From contig JADDOH010005031.1 of assembly GCA_016648135.1 (NCBI GenBank), positions 62,001 to 126,000 on the forward strand: 64,000 bases of DNA. Direction: 5' to 3'. Numbering within the stretch: position 1 is the first letter of the stretch; the number at the start of each line of letters is the position of its first letter. A program made the translations under genes and the position numbers. This DNA comes from Agrypnia vestita (taxonomy: Eukaryota > Arthropoda > Insecta > Trichoptera > Phryganeidae). Below, piece by piece: positions 34,934 to 45,459 of the stretch. The notes beneath the pieces are model-generated. The model was not told the origin of the DNA and ran no database searches. It worked only from the letters and a program-made list of their open reading frames with translations.

Positions 34934-35260
34934 CTAGCTGTAATCCGTCAAAACGATGGTAGTTTTACATGCCGGTTCCTAAAGAATAAGTATTTAATTA
35001 TTTATGGCCGACACCCATGAAATAATAATAAGGACTTTTATCATAATATTTTAATTTTTCTCCTGCCTGCTGTTAAACATACTATTTTAAATCCTGGTGA
35101 TTGTGATGGACGGAACATGAAATGGTTTGTATATTTGCTAAGTTCTATACGTATTGTATTTTTGACGTGTAACGCAGGCTCGGCGGTAGCAACATCGCTA
35201 TCGTTGCCGCTTTCGGGTTTGTTGGCCCGGTGTTCAAGCCCCATCTCCGGCCGTTAAATT
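34934..35260 (-). mobile_element. Helitron-like element with tRNA-like unit, upstream of FAM98
   Basis: In minus orientation the 3' terminus is CTAG at 34937-34934 with a partly decayed CCGTCA hairpin (34945-34959). About 230 bases in, a tRNA-like unit has box A ggcggtagcaacatcgc and box B ggtgttcaagcccc (35180-35252). The same order is seen in the copy at 28930-29193. Starts about 270 bp upstream of the FAM98 start codon. Confidence 0.55.
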
Positions 35261-35544
35261 TCTTTTTTATATATTTATACAATATGAAAATTAATGAATA
35301 AATTTTAATATGATAGCTTTCATTACAAAATGTGATAAAAATGCATGAGAAGTTATGAGAAAAAGTGGTGAATTTTTCTCACATTGCTAGACGATAGCCT
35401 TAAGCGCTTTGGAGGTGAATTTCCTCCGAGAGAAGTCTCATTAAAGTACATGCATCATTATGATTCCTATTCTACTCGAGAAAATTTCTGAGATTTTATT
35501 CCCACGAGTTTCTTAGCAGACAATTTTTGGTTCTTGTAATCGCT

Positions 35545-35601
35545 TTCTTAGGGGCAGCTAGGACCCACCAAGGGTGGTAACTTTAAAGATGGATGGATGG
35601 A
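35545..35601 (+). mobile_element. 57-bp 5'-truncated LINE tail with target duplication
   Basis: The segment ttaggggcagctaggacc ... ending gatggatggatg is flanked by exact 10-bp repeats tgtaatcgct (35535-35544 and 35602-35611). A GGAT simple-repeat tail and a target duplication identify a tiny truncated non-LTR insertion. Confidence 0.7.
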
Positions 35602-35614
35602 TGTAATCGCTGTA

Positions 35615-37190
35615 TACACACCATGTCTCAGTGATTGGCCGTTTAGCGCCTCACTTCATGCTTTAATTTTTAACGTCAAATGTCAGTTCATTGACCATCG
35701 ATGTTCCGTCAATCAATTGGGAGGAAGAATTTCCCCAGCAGCATGAAAAGCATAAACATTTGTAATTTAAGCCTACTGCTAGTACAATTTTTTTAAATAA
35801 TTTGTTGTAGGTATATCTAAGTTCCTTCTTGTGCGCATTTGCAAATCTGTTAACTGTTAAAGCGATTGTACAGTAAACACATTTGATTTATTTTGACTCT
35901 TTATTCCAATTTTGAACTGATATTTTGAGTTTATTTTCAGATCAAAATCTCAAAATCTGCGCATGATATTGAGATTTATTAAAAAAAAAGCATTTTATTA
36001 TTTGTTTTAATCTACTTATATATTTATTAATTACACCTAGGTGTTTCGGAAAAACCTTTCCATTGTCAGGGTGTTTTATATATGTCAAAATATCAAAATG
36101 AATGATGTCTTTTGTTTTGATCGTGAATTATTCAATTTCAATTATTTATTTCATCTGAATTTCGGCATCTAGTCGTATATCCAGTCATTCGTCTCGAAAG
36201 CACGTGAAGTTGAGTACGAAGCAATGTAAATAAATAAAAATGTATAATACTTTGTGGGCAAAGTAGAAAGACTAGTACACACCGATCTTTACCGACAAAG
36301 AGATTAAAGTGTCATCCGTGGATACACCACGAAATGAGCTGTTATCACATGTGGAATAATTTACAGTATCTGGTGGTTATACAGTAACATAATTAATATT
36401 TTGTTAAAATGATTGATCACAAAGTTAATGCCTCTAAATATTAATCATAGTAGCTTTTGCTTTAGTGCTGGACACAAGCAAATTTCATAGCACAAACTTT
36501 TAGCTTAATTTGAAAATATTAAGAATATTGATGCGACACCTATTCCGTGTTCTCATCTCTATTTATAAATATATTTATATTAATAGTTACCTTTTTCAGC
36601 TGACGTTTGACCTTCATCAGCTGAAACTAGTATTTAGGTGAAGAAAATAAATTTTGCTTAAATTTGAATAGTAGATATACTTTATAATATTGATGTAATG
36701 AATAACTACTAAGAAATTTCGGATGGTTTTAAAAATGTTTTAATAATAATTGTTATCAATGTTACATGAGAATTTGCATTAAATTTGAATCAACAGCACT
36801 TTGCGCGCGGTGAACATAACCGACAGCATGCGTCAAAAGCGTTGTAATACTGAACAGTGTGAAATGGTCATAATATAACTTGTTTATTTGTCGTATACAT
36901 GACGTTCTCGCACAATATTGACGTATATCGGTACACAAAACATTTTTGACCAGAAAATCGATCTAAAGGAGAAAAAAAATCAATGTTTTATTTTGCTGAT
37001 TTGAATATAAATAAAACGTTTTAGTTGTATTGTAGTTGTACCAGAAATCAGAAATAGATTTATTTTATTATTCAAAATTATATAGCGCCATTTTTGAAAA
37101 TATTACACCTTGTCACCATACCTCATGCCAAAGAAATCAAATTTATTTAAACTTGATTTAAATTCTCAACTTCTCAGTTCAATCTAAATG
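35615..37190. other. Intergenic, nothing recognised
   Basis: AT-rich sequence without exons or named repeats. A weak CTGATGA...GAAAA arrangement on the minus strand at about 36590-36630 is noted but not called. Confidence 0.4.
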
Positions 37191-37198
37191 TCATATAT

Positions 37199-37440
37199 AG
37201 GGTCAAAATGTCATTCAAAAGCAAAGGCAGCAATATCCTAAAAAATTAAAAAAAAATTGAATTCCGATGATTACTAATTTAAAATGTACTTGTTTCCTTT
37301 CCCTTCCAAAATCATGTTTCTTATAATATAGCCTAAGTTTCCTAGAGAATCTTGAATTCAGTGCATTACTAATTAGTAATCCTCGATGACTGCATTAATT
37401 TTTTTTTATATTGCTGCCTTTGCTTTTATACCCCACATAT
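37199..37440. mobile_element. Foldback MITE (AGCAAAGGCAG family), copy 1
   Basis: The left side has agcaaaggcagcaatatcc and the right side tattgctgcctttgctttta followed by tacccc, giving inverted arms; inner sequences (gattactaatttaaaatgta against actaattagtaatcctcgat) extend the symmetry. A second copy is at 62208-62440. Confidence 0.6.
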
Positions 37441-38059
37441 GATATCCAATTGTTCGAAGGGTAATAAGATAATGTAAGTGCGGGAAAGATGTCACGGTTT
37501 TTTTTAAATAATTATAAAAACAGTTTTTCAAAGATGAAAAAAATACCTACAAGATTAAATATTTATGTTCAATACTCTAAAGAAGAAAATAGTTTTCCTT
37601 TAAAAAAATAATGGCGTGTAAAGCGGCGTCTCACCTGAATGGTGCGGGTGACTTGCTCCGGATTTCGGGAAAGTATCGCGGTATTGTCACTCATTTAAAA
37701 AAATGTTAGTCTTATTTTTTCTTGAAAATTGTGTATAAAGATTATAATTTATAATTAATTTATAATAAAATTCTAAGTAATGTCTGAAAATATATCCTCT
37801 GAACTTAATTACATCTTTCATGTATTTTTTCGTAATCATGTGTCGCGTAAGCGTAGGTACGTATAGGAATTTTGTATATTCCTATAATTAAACACTTGGT
37901 CTTTCCACTATTTTCAACAACTGTGAAAGATGAACTAACTGAACGTCCGCCGACGTAATTAGTACATATTGCACACTGGCGACCTCTATCGTGGAAGAAG
38001 TGAACACTCCACAACAAAGTGCATATAATTTAAGCCCCCGGAAACAGTAATCAGTCCGC

Positions 38060-38175
38060 CCTATACCTCCGCAGGTACAGGTCGTTCTCCTGATGACGTT
38101 GAATACGACTTCAACGAAACGTTGAGAACAGTTTCTCGGAAAAACATACGGTTCATATAAAATATCCGTAACCAT
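38060..38175 (+). repeat. Repeat with hammerhead-like core (stem II 6 bp)
   Basis: CTGATGA (38090-38096), one extra C, stem GTTGAA/TTCAAC with a 6-nt loop, then GAAAC (38116-38120), then a second possible stem gagaa/ttctc. Flanks (cctccgcaggtacaggtcg before, acatacggttcatataaaa after) match the minus-strand copy at 43780-43935, so this is one family of about 115 bp conserved core. Confidence 0.5.
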
Positions 38176-38862
38176 TTACAGTTAAAAAAGAATATAAATC
38201 ATTAAGGGTAGTTATTGTTTACATTAATGTAAAAAAAAGTATTTATTGGATAGTTTCGAAGATATAAGCCAAAATATATCAAAGTTACAACACCCACATG
38301 CTTGACACCAGTCGCGTGGCATATATACAAAATCAGAAGCGTTGGCTGTTGGAAGTGTGCGTCTTCGCTGTGAAGGCACTTGCTGGACATTGATTTGCTT
38401 ATAAATGATAATTTTTTAAATGCAATTGCGCGCGCTTCCCTGGCGTCTTATTTCCTGTTACGCATTTTCGTCCATTTTCACGAAATCACTGCCACAGATT
38501 GCAGGAAAGCGAGAGAAAAGATGTTGACACATCAACAATTTATAGTAAAATAATCATCACGATAAATTTAAAATCGTGTATAATTTAATGTAAAAACAAA
38601 AACAAATCAGATGTAATAGATTTTTGAAATCGTTTTCTGTTGACTTTCGAATTTCACTGCCATTTCAGAAACTAACACTTCAGATGCAGCAAACAGTGAA
38701 CAGTCACTATTCAGTCTATAATAGCCGGTAAAGAGTTTGTAAAAAACGTGAACACTGGTGACATCAAATAAACAAGTGAGAAGATACAATAAATGCGGCG
38801 TTTCTCCCGCACTCACTCTATGTTATAAGAAAAATGAGGTAGGTACCTTTCTGTAGATATAA

Positions 38863-39177
38863 TTTAGATTTGACAGATTTAGATCAGACTTTAGGTCTCG
38901 CATTGATCTGAACAATGCAGGCAGAAGGTACACGAGTGGCACTCATCACAGCTCTGCGAACTTAATCAAACTTCCAGAGCAATTTAGCCAGACAAGGTCA
39001 GCAAAGCCAAATCCCCCGTCATGTTCCAATTTACTTCAACACCGTAACAGTTCCGACACGATACACAGAAAAGGCAAAAAATGTACGCTTTTCCAGATTA
39101 ATTTTGACATCGATAAATTCAAAAAAAGAGATTTTTGTCCCGGTAGAAACGGGCCTTTGAGCTTTAATAAATCAAGA
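38863..39177 (+). other. GC-elevated open stretch without start codon
   Basis: About 105 codons are open on the plus strand (RIDLNNAGRRYTSGTHHSSA in part), preceded by an acceptor-like ttgacag at 38870-38876 and locally less AT-rich than its flanks. No donor or stop context convinces, and I recognise no protein. It may be an exon, a conserved non-coding element or chance. Confidence 0.2.
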
Positions 39178-39549
39178 TAAATTTATTTACGACTTTCAAA
39201 TAATTTGATTGATTGCTTCGCGCTATTTTCCAACGCAGGATTGAATAATGTTTCCCTTCGTTCAAAAAATACCTTTACAGGTTTCCAAGGGTAGGGTCGC
39301 TTGACTTGCTCGCCTATAAGCCGCCTCGGCTTCCTTTGTGGGGAATCAATTCATATTAAACAAAAGTCGGCGAATGAAATCATGAAATCGATAGCCTTTC
39401 GACAGAAAATTTACCCAACAAACCCAATAGCTCGGCATCCTAAATTAATAATAATCTAGTAATATATATGAACCTCTTAAATTATATTATTAATATCACA
39501 GCTCAGCAGGGTAACAATAGAAATTATATTTTTATACATTACCACACTA

Positions 39550-39735
39550 ACTACCCAGCTTCGTCAGGAATTTGTTTTTTTTTACATATTGGTTTTACAT
39601 TTTCTGGTTTGAGTCTTCTGGGGAGAGTCAATGGGATCCGAAACGTCGGCCAGAAAGTTCGTATTAACACGGCATAATACCCCAGAAGACTCAAACCAGA
39701 AGATTCCGAGTGGCTGTGAAAACCTAAGAACATGG
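39550..39735. repeat. Inverted repeat element (21-bp arms) with ATCCGAAACGTCGG
   Basis: Arms 39603-39623 (tctggtttgagtcttctggg) and 39681-39701 are inverted. Between them lies gggatccgaaacgtcggcca, related to the minus-strand sequence at 33545-33575. A cttcgtcaggaa sequence just upstream looks like the remaining half of a hammerhead-like core in the opposite orientation. Confidence 0.5.
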
Positions 39736-40649
39736 TTTTATATTCTCTGATTTTTTACCGAAAACGCTCAAAAATATACCCGTAGGTAAGAAAGAAAATA
39801 GCTGAAACAATTCAATAGATATCAACGCCCTTTTTTCCAAATCTTTTTTCATTTGGAAAATCTAAAAATATGGAAAAAAAACAATATGTCGTCTCGGTTT
39901 ATTTATTCACAGTTAGATAAAATGTAATAAATGGAAACGGTATTGAGGAAAGAAAATAGAACCGAAAAGTTGACCTAGAAATTCCAAACTAAATAAGCTG
40001 CTTAAATATGACGACGCCACAACATTCGAGATTACGCAATTATCATTTAAGTATTGATAAAAATTTCAAATTAAAATATTATTGTGTTGTCAATTGACAA
40101 TCAATTAATAAAAACACTTGAGCCCGTGTGAAGGAATGAAACTATTATGATGAGGGCGAGAAAAGGGGAAATGTTATTGTCATGAGAGAGTGGAACAATC
40201 ACATTGTGGTACCTAAATGTAATGTATTGAAATTTCTACGTCCAAAAGTCCATTTTTTGTGGGAACGCGCCCGCCGCTAAAAAAAGACCCCATACCTTCC
40301 CCATACCTAATTCCATATTTGCTGACATAACATAACGGTAAATTTAATTCTTTGCTTGTCAAATGTCAATCAATTGCGATTTACGATCATTTGCTAACAG
40401 AGTAGAAGCATTTTTTAATTCAATTATTACTTAATTTTATTAGAGTTCATTAATTACAATAAATAGTATTAGTACCTAGACCGAAATGAGAATTAGTTAA
40501 AACCCTGCAGAAGTTAGAAATTTTTTTTCGTCATTTTTTTGCCTTGTGTCAAAATGAACGAAATTTTCGTATTCGAAATAAATTAAATTCATGAAAGTCG
40601 AAAGTTTTACAAAAGATTAGCTGGAAATATTGAAAATAAATGCTAACTT

Positions 40650-40770
40650 TGATGTCGCTTATCTCCGTAACTATCGACATTTCACCCAAAGTGTAAGCAA
40701 TATTTTCTATTCAAAATTGAATAAAGAAGACTCTCCCAAGTTTTTGCTACTGACTTCGAGACACCCTGTA
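40650..40770 (-). mobile_element. Tc1/mariner-like MITE end
   Basis: The minus strand begins cagggtgtctcgaagtcagt followed by agcaaaaactt, with TA at the outer border, and continues into attcaattttgaatagaaaa, identical in kind to 12714-12780. Confidence 0.6.
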
Positions 40771-40867
40771 TTTATATGATTTTATTATTGTTACCTAGTA
40801 TATTATTCAGCCTTTTCTTTTTAAATTTAAATGCCTCTTATTAAGCCATATATACATAATATGGGCC

Positions 40868-41045
40868 TACATATTTTTAAAAAGAGATGCATACATGGAA
40901 CACATGTCACATCAGTATTCTTTTTATTTTCAAAGTAAGCTAAACGTTTGTCTTATCTTCATATGACTAACTTGGTGGTCTCCTGAACCCCCGACCATTT
41001 GATTACCAGACGAGAGTCTTACCGCTAGACCAACAATCATGTCAA
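40868..41045 (-). mobile_element. tRNA-derived SINE, family 1
   Basis: The minus-strand head reads ttggtctagcggtaagactc and on to a box B-like ggtcgggggttcaggag. The body (acatgtcacatcagtattct on the plus strand) matches the SINE at 12948-13150. The tail at about 40868-40885 is a weak T/A-rich run. Confidence 0.65.
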
Positions 41046-41570
41046 TACGAACAATATGGATATTATGGTGATGTCTTTGTGATGTGGAGGATGCATATAC
41101 ACACATTGACAGCTAGCAGCCCCACACATGACAACTATTCCCTCCCAGGTTTTGCCCAGTCGGCAGTGACACGTGCGCTACCTCGCTTATTGTCTTTTGA
41201 GTATTTCAATATAAAGTAAACCTATTCCTTACATGAATCCAGTTCGAATCTAGAAGAAGTATTTTTTAGCTGTGTGCATTATTGCTTGCAATACTTATAG
41301 GTCAACCGCCGAGAGGTTTTGCATGACTCATACGAAAAAGTATATTTCCCTCTCATTTGCATTGCCGTTGACTCCATATAAAAGAAGAAGACAGATAATA
41401 TGTACATAAACAACGACATATGTACCTACTTTTCACATTTGGAACACCAAAAGGAGCCCGTACGTTGGATTCAAGTCTCCTTCGTATATTCATATATCTA
41501 TATACATATTAGGTATGTAGATTAGCGACTTCCATCCTATATCACGTTTTACATTTGTTTTTATTTTTAA

Positions 41571-41735
41571 CCAGCTGTAACCCGTCAAAAATGACGGTAG
41601 TTTTACATGTTGGTTCCTATGAAAGATCCTTTCGGAAACAAAAAAATTTAAGAAAAAAATTTTTTGGGAAAAAATTTACTTTAAAGAAGTTACGGGGACG
41701 GACAGACAGACGACGAAATTATTATAATTGTGGTA
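41571..41735 (-). mobile_element. Short Helitron-like element
   Basis: In minus orientation the 3' end is CTGG (41574-41571) preceded by ttaca and the hairpin CCGTCA-TTTT-TGACGG (41597-41582). The other end has ggacggacagacagacgacg and aaattattat, shared with the copy at 28930-29193. Confidence 0.55.
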
Positions 41736-41975
41736 TTTGCTAAATGTAAATCCCAGCCGAATTAATACTGTTTTAATAGCGAATAAACGATTTGTTATTT
41801 TTGTAGTCCCAATATTGACATTGTATATTGCACGATTCAAAACAATTCCTCTTTTCTATTAGTACTTGTATCTCTGGATCAGATGTTTGTAATATCGTAA
41901 TATTACCATAGCCAGGACAATATTCGGAATTAAAACCTAGTGGGGCATGTATGATAAATGATTTTCTCGTTGCAG

Positions 41976-42060
41976 AGAAACATTCAGAGCCGCATTGGAC
42001 CGGGCCTACGAGACTATTAACGAGTCAACAGCAGATGGCATACTTAACCATGAAGTATAA
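41976..42060 (+). CDS. Possible orphan terminal coding exon
   Basis: A pyrimidine-rich stretch with a good acceptor (ttctcgttgcag) precedes an open frame reading ETFRAALDRAYETINESTAD and seven more residues to a TAA at 42058-42060. Composition is markedly less AT-rich than the flanks and the peptide looks helical and protein-like, which is unusual for chance sequence here. I do not recognise the protein and found no matching upstream exon on the plus strand, so it may be an alternative last exon of a gene starting far upstream, or chance. Confidence 0.3.
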
Positions 42061-42516
42061 TTAATCACCATATTATTTTGAGTATGTTGTAATTTTTAGG
42101 AACACATTTGTTGGATTTTGTTCCCAGAGGGATCATCATTAATTAATATAAATTTATCTGCCTGCCCACTGAATAATACTTAAAAAATACTTCATTCGTG
42201 TACTCACGATAAAATACGCAGCGTGAAATGTTAATAAGTGCGTCGAAAGACCTGAAGTAAGAAATTCTGCACTTTATAATAAAGGAAAAGATCGAAGGAT
42301 TGAGGTGAGATGAGAGTTAGTTAAGAAAAAGGCATCTTTTCTGGGAAACACACGTGAGTAGACAGGAATCAGAAGAGTGGAAGAGCTGTTCTATTCCTGT
42401 GTTTTCATTCAGTAAAATGTTTGAATTTGGTTCTGTCCAGGCGCAGTTAAAAGGGAATAAATGTTGGGAATCTAGTGCATACTGCTTATCAACTTTGCGG
42501 AATAACTAGCTGTAGG

Positions 42517-42734
42517 TAGTAATGGTCAAACCGTTGTTATAACCAGTTATTTTCAGTAGAGTTATTTGGGATTTGTACCTGATTTTACTGAAGATTGGTA
42601 ACTAAGATATAACCGTTACCTACTGCCGATGGTTGCCCGTCGAATTGCGAAAAATTAGTTGCCAAACATCGACGCAATCAGATACAAATCCTAAAAAAAC
42701 GATTAGTGTGTCACCGGTTAAAATACCATCACTA
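42517..42734. mobile_element. hAT-like MITE, full-length copy
   Basis: Ends tagtaatggtcaaaccgttg and (reverse complement) tagtgatggtattttaaccg are inverted; internal acctgattttactgaag and cagatacaaatccta are also partly symmetric. Flanks agctgtag/agttgtaa suggest an imperfect 8-bp duplication. Related copies lie in BUD13 intron 3 (14852-15242). Confidence 0.55.
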
Positions 42735-43048
42735 GTTGTAAATATCATGGCTCTGGGTAACGTTTTGAATCTCGTTGTCAAATAGAACTGTGCACGGTTC
42801 GATCCTTACGATCTCAAGTTGTAATCTCTGCGTTTATCACCTGATCAAAATAGCATCAATACTCATTAAAACTTTTTTTTTAATAAACATAAGTTTGCCT
42901 ACTACTACTAGTGAGGAACTAGAAGTGTAATTTAAGCCAGGAACAAGTGTTATAAACATAATATACAAAATATAGGCTGAATAGGTGTGTCAAGCAAATA
43001 AAATTATCTTTATTTTTATTGTGTTTCATATCGGCACGTAATTAAATT

Positions 43049-43075
43049 CCGTCATTAATGACGGGTTGCATCCAG
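43049..43075 (+). mobile_element. Helitron 3' terminus, isolated
   Basis: Hairpin CCGTCA-TTAA-TGACGG (43049-43064) followed by gttgcat and CCAG (43072-43075) then T. CCAG departs from the usual CTRR in the second base. The 5' extent is not resolved. Confidence 0.5.
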
Positions 43076-43128
43076 TTTATGTATGTTTTTGTTTATTTAT
43101 TTATTTAATAGACAGGGCATACAAGTCC

Positions 43129-43247
43129 CAACTAATATTAGATTGATGATTTATTTCTATGCATCAATCTAATATTAGTTGATGCATCTATAATCCATTA
43201 ACCCAGTGAACAAAATTGTTTTTCGTTTACTGGGTTATTGGATTATA
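43129..43247. repeat. Two adjacent hairpins
   Basis: Hairpin 1: exact 20-bp arms 43129-43148 and 43162-43181. Hairpin 2: 23-bp arms 43189-43211 and 43225-43247 with two mismatches. They are separated by 7 bases. Probably a foldback element or pair. Confidence 0.7.
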
Positions 43248-43430
43248 GCATGATATAATGTAGGTGTATTTTTATTTATTTTATTTTATTGTATAAGAGG
43301 CACTAACGAAATAATGTGTACATGATACATAAAGATTAATACATTATTAATTAAGACTCTGATCACTATCCCAATTACAAGTATCTTTGACCTGTTCTAG
43401 CATAAACATGCATATGTATATTTGATAATA

Positions 43431-43785
43431 TTAATGTAAAGTGAACATGTAAAAATATCTAACTAAATAATTATCGTCAAGAAAATGTATGTTGTGTAGG
43501 AGTGACATTTTGAATGATGATAGGGTGTCTGCAGGAATATCAACATCGACATTACTGTCAGCACAACAGTATTGTAAACACATTCTTGTGATGGGAGAAA
43601 AATAACCAATATTATTAGAGTGCTGACTTATTCTGAAGAACTCCGGGTTTCTTATAAGGGGTTTAACATGCAAATTTATGTCAGATAAAGAAAGATAATC
43701 AATAGCTCCACTGAGAATCTTGTGTAGCAAAACGAGATCGAATATTAAAGAGTTAAGGTTGTTATTACGGTCGTTAGACATATTT
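43431..43785 (-). mobile_element. Jockey/CR1-clade LINE C-terminal fragment
   Basis: An open minus-strand frame reads FDLVLLHKILSGAIDYLSLS and NNIGYFSPITRMCLQYC, the C-terminal pattern shared by jockey and CR1-clade LINE proteins. No upstream reverse transcriptase core is present. It abuts the hammerhead-like repeat that begins at about 43780. Confidence 0.65.
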
Positions 43786-43940
43786 AACTGTAATTTCGGA
43801 TATTTTATACGTACCGTATGTATTACCGAGAAGCGAATCTCGACGTTTCGTTGGATACTTATCCAACGTCATCAGGAGGACGACCTTTACCCGCGGAGGT
43901 GGAGGTCGGATATTTTCCGTCGGGACTCAAGTTTGTGCAT
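43780..43940 (-). repeat. Repeat with hammerhead-like core (stem II 7 bp)
   Basis: The minus strand reads CTGATGA (43875-43869), one extra C, stem GTTGGAT/ATCCAAC with loop AAGT, then GAAAC (43849-43845), then cgagattcgcttctcgg, a second short stem. The stem differs from the 38090 copy at matching positions on both sides, that is, with base pairing kept. Confidence 0.5.
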
Positions 43941-44059
43941 CTTGAAAAAGGCAAGTCGATTCTTGTTGCCATGAAGGTTACTTGTGTTGACCACCTTTGT
44001 TGGACAAAATACGTAGAAATTTCGATTAATTTAATGGCAATTAAAAAAGGTGTTTAAAT

Positions 44060-45135
44060 TGTTCATTAATATTTTTAATTATTGACACGACTTGGCCGCT
44101 CTGTACTCGCTTGTAAAAATAAAATATCGGCTTACTTTGTCCTGATTTGCATTAACCATTAATCTTCATTCCGATTCGTTACGACATGGGCGGCGCCCGC
44201 CCTACAAATTGATATTTTTCCGAGGCCCAAATCCGGTCCTGCTAATAGCCCCGCTCATACACCCTCTTTGGTCTGGGGATACAACTTGCTCGAGATACAT
44301 TACGGAAACAGTGGTTCCAATACGGTTTTAAAACATAACGATTTATTTTAAATTGAAAATATCTCGGATCCAGAAATTTCTAGACAAATATTAAAAAGTC
44401 ATTCTGGAGAAAATATTCTGACCCGTTTGAAAATAATAATATCACTATTTTGGTAATTGTAACTTCATTACTAATGAGCAAAAAACTAAATTTACGGTCA
44501 AAAATTTTTGGTCACAGTCGATAGAGGGAAAGTGTCCACGCTTTTGTTTGGAGAGTGAGGCAAAATTTTTTGGCTGAAAATACATTTTTTACTTTTTAGT
44601 ACATTACAGTTTTTTTTAGGTAATATAATTTTCTACTTTTTAGTATTGATACGTAATCACGTACAAAATCACTTCGGTAGGAAAGTAGCGCCATCTTTTG
44701 ATGAGCCCATTACCCATTAACTAATTTCCCACACAAAATTTTCTAAATATTTGAATTCATTAATTTCAAGCCAGGCAAACTTAAATCGTCAAAGTTGGCG
44801 GCATTACAATATTACACAATAACTGTCAAGATTCAGAAATAGCAATATTGCTCAGTTCAGAATACGGCCATTAATCTTTCTATGAAAAATTATCAATTCT
44901 AAAATTGACAACCCTGACTTTCTGTCTCCTTCTTTCCCGACGACTTTGAGACGTTTAGTTCGAACACAGTTGCTCAGAATGCGTATGAAAAATCTGTCCA
45001 GCCTTGGCATGAGCGTTCTGTCCAATTATATTCCAACGCAAGGTATACAACATAATACGTGGTTTTTAATTTTATGGGAAAGATGTTTAACTTCTAGCGC
45101 GCGTACATAAGTACACGCATTTGTTTAATTGATCG
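44060..45135. other. Intergenic, nothing recognised
   Basis: No exon or named repeat. The part at 44085-44300 is locally less AT-rich (catgggcggcgcccgcccta) and could be regulatory, but nothing in the sequence proves it. Confidence 0.3.
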
Positions 45136-45144
45136 TTTGATGCG

Positions 45145-45290
45145 CATTTTACAGCTTTGGGTCTTGGCTTTCTCAAGAGTCTTCCCCCACTCATCTCGGT
45201 TTAGTGCCAGCTCTCTCCAGTTCCGAAGCTCCAAGGCAGAAATATCTTTGAGGACGTTGTCACCCCACTATAACTTAATAATGTCAATCA
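45145..45290 (-). mobile_element. LINE reverse transcriptase C-terminus fragment
   Basis: The reverse complement reads WGDNVLKDISALELRNWREL and on to ALNRDEWGKTLEKAKTQ, the W...L..DR..W tail common to RTE-like LINE proteins. Confidence 0.6.
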
Positions 45291-45459
45291 AGATGTATTA
45301 TAGATGTCTCATACGGACGAGGGCTATATTTTTATATGGGAAAGTAGGTATGGAGCTCTTTTTTTGGGTGTTCATAGGGCTTACGACCTATCGTACGGCT
45401 GGCATAAATGATAACTTTACAAAATGTAACGATCACTATTTCCATCCATGATAGACTAC

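Noticed and set aside
36590..36630. Another CTGATGA...GAAAA hammerhead-like core
   Set aside because: The intervening stem does not pair convincingly and the flanks do not match the other copies.
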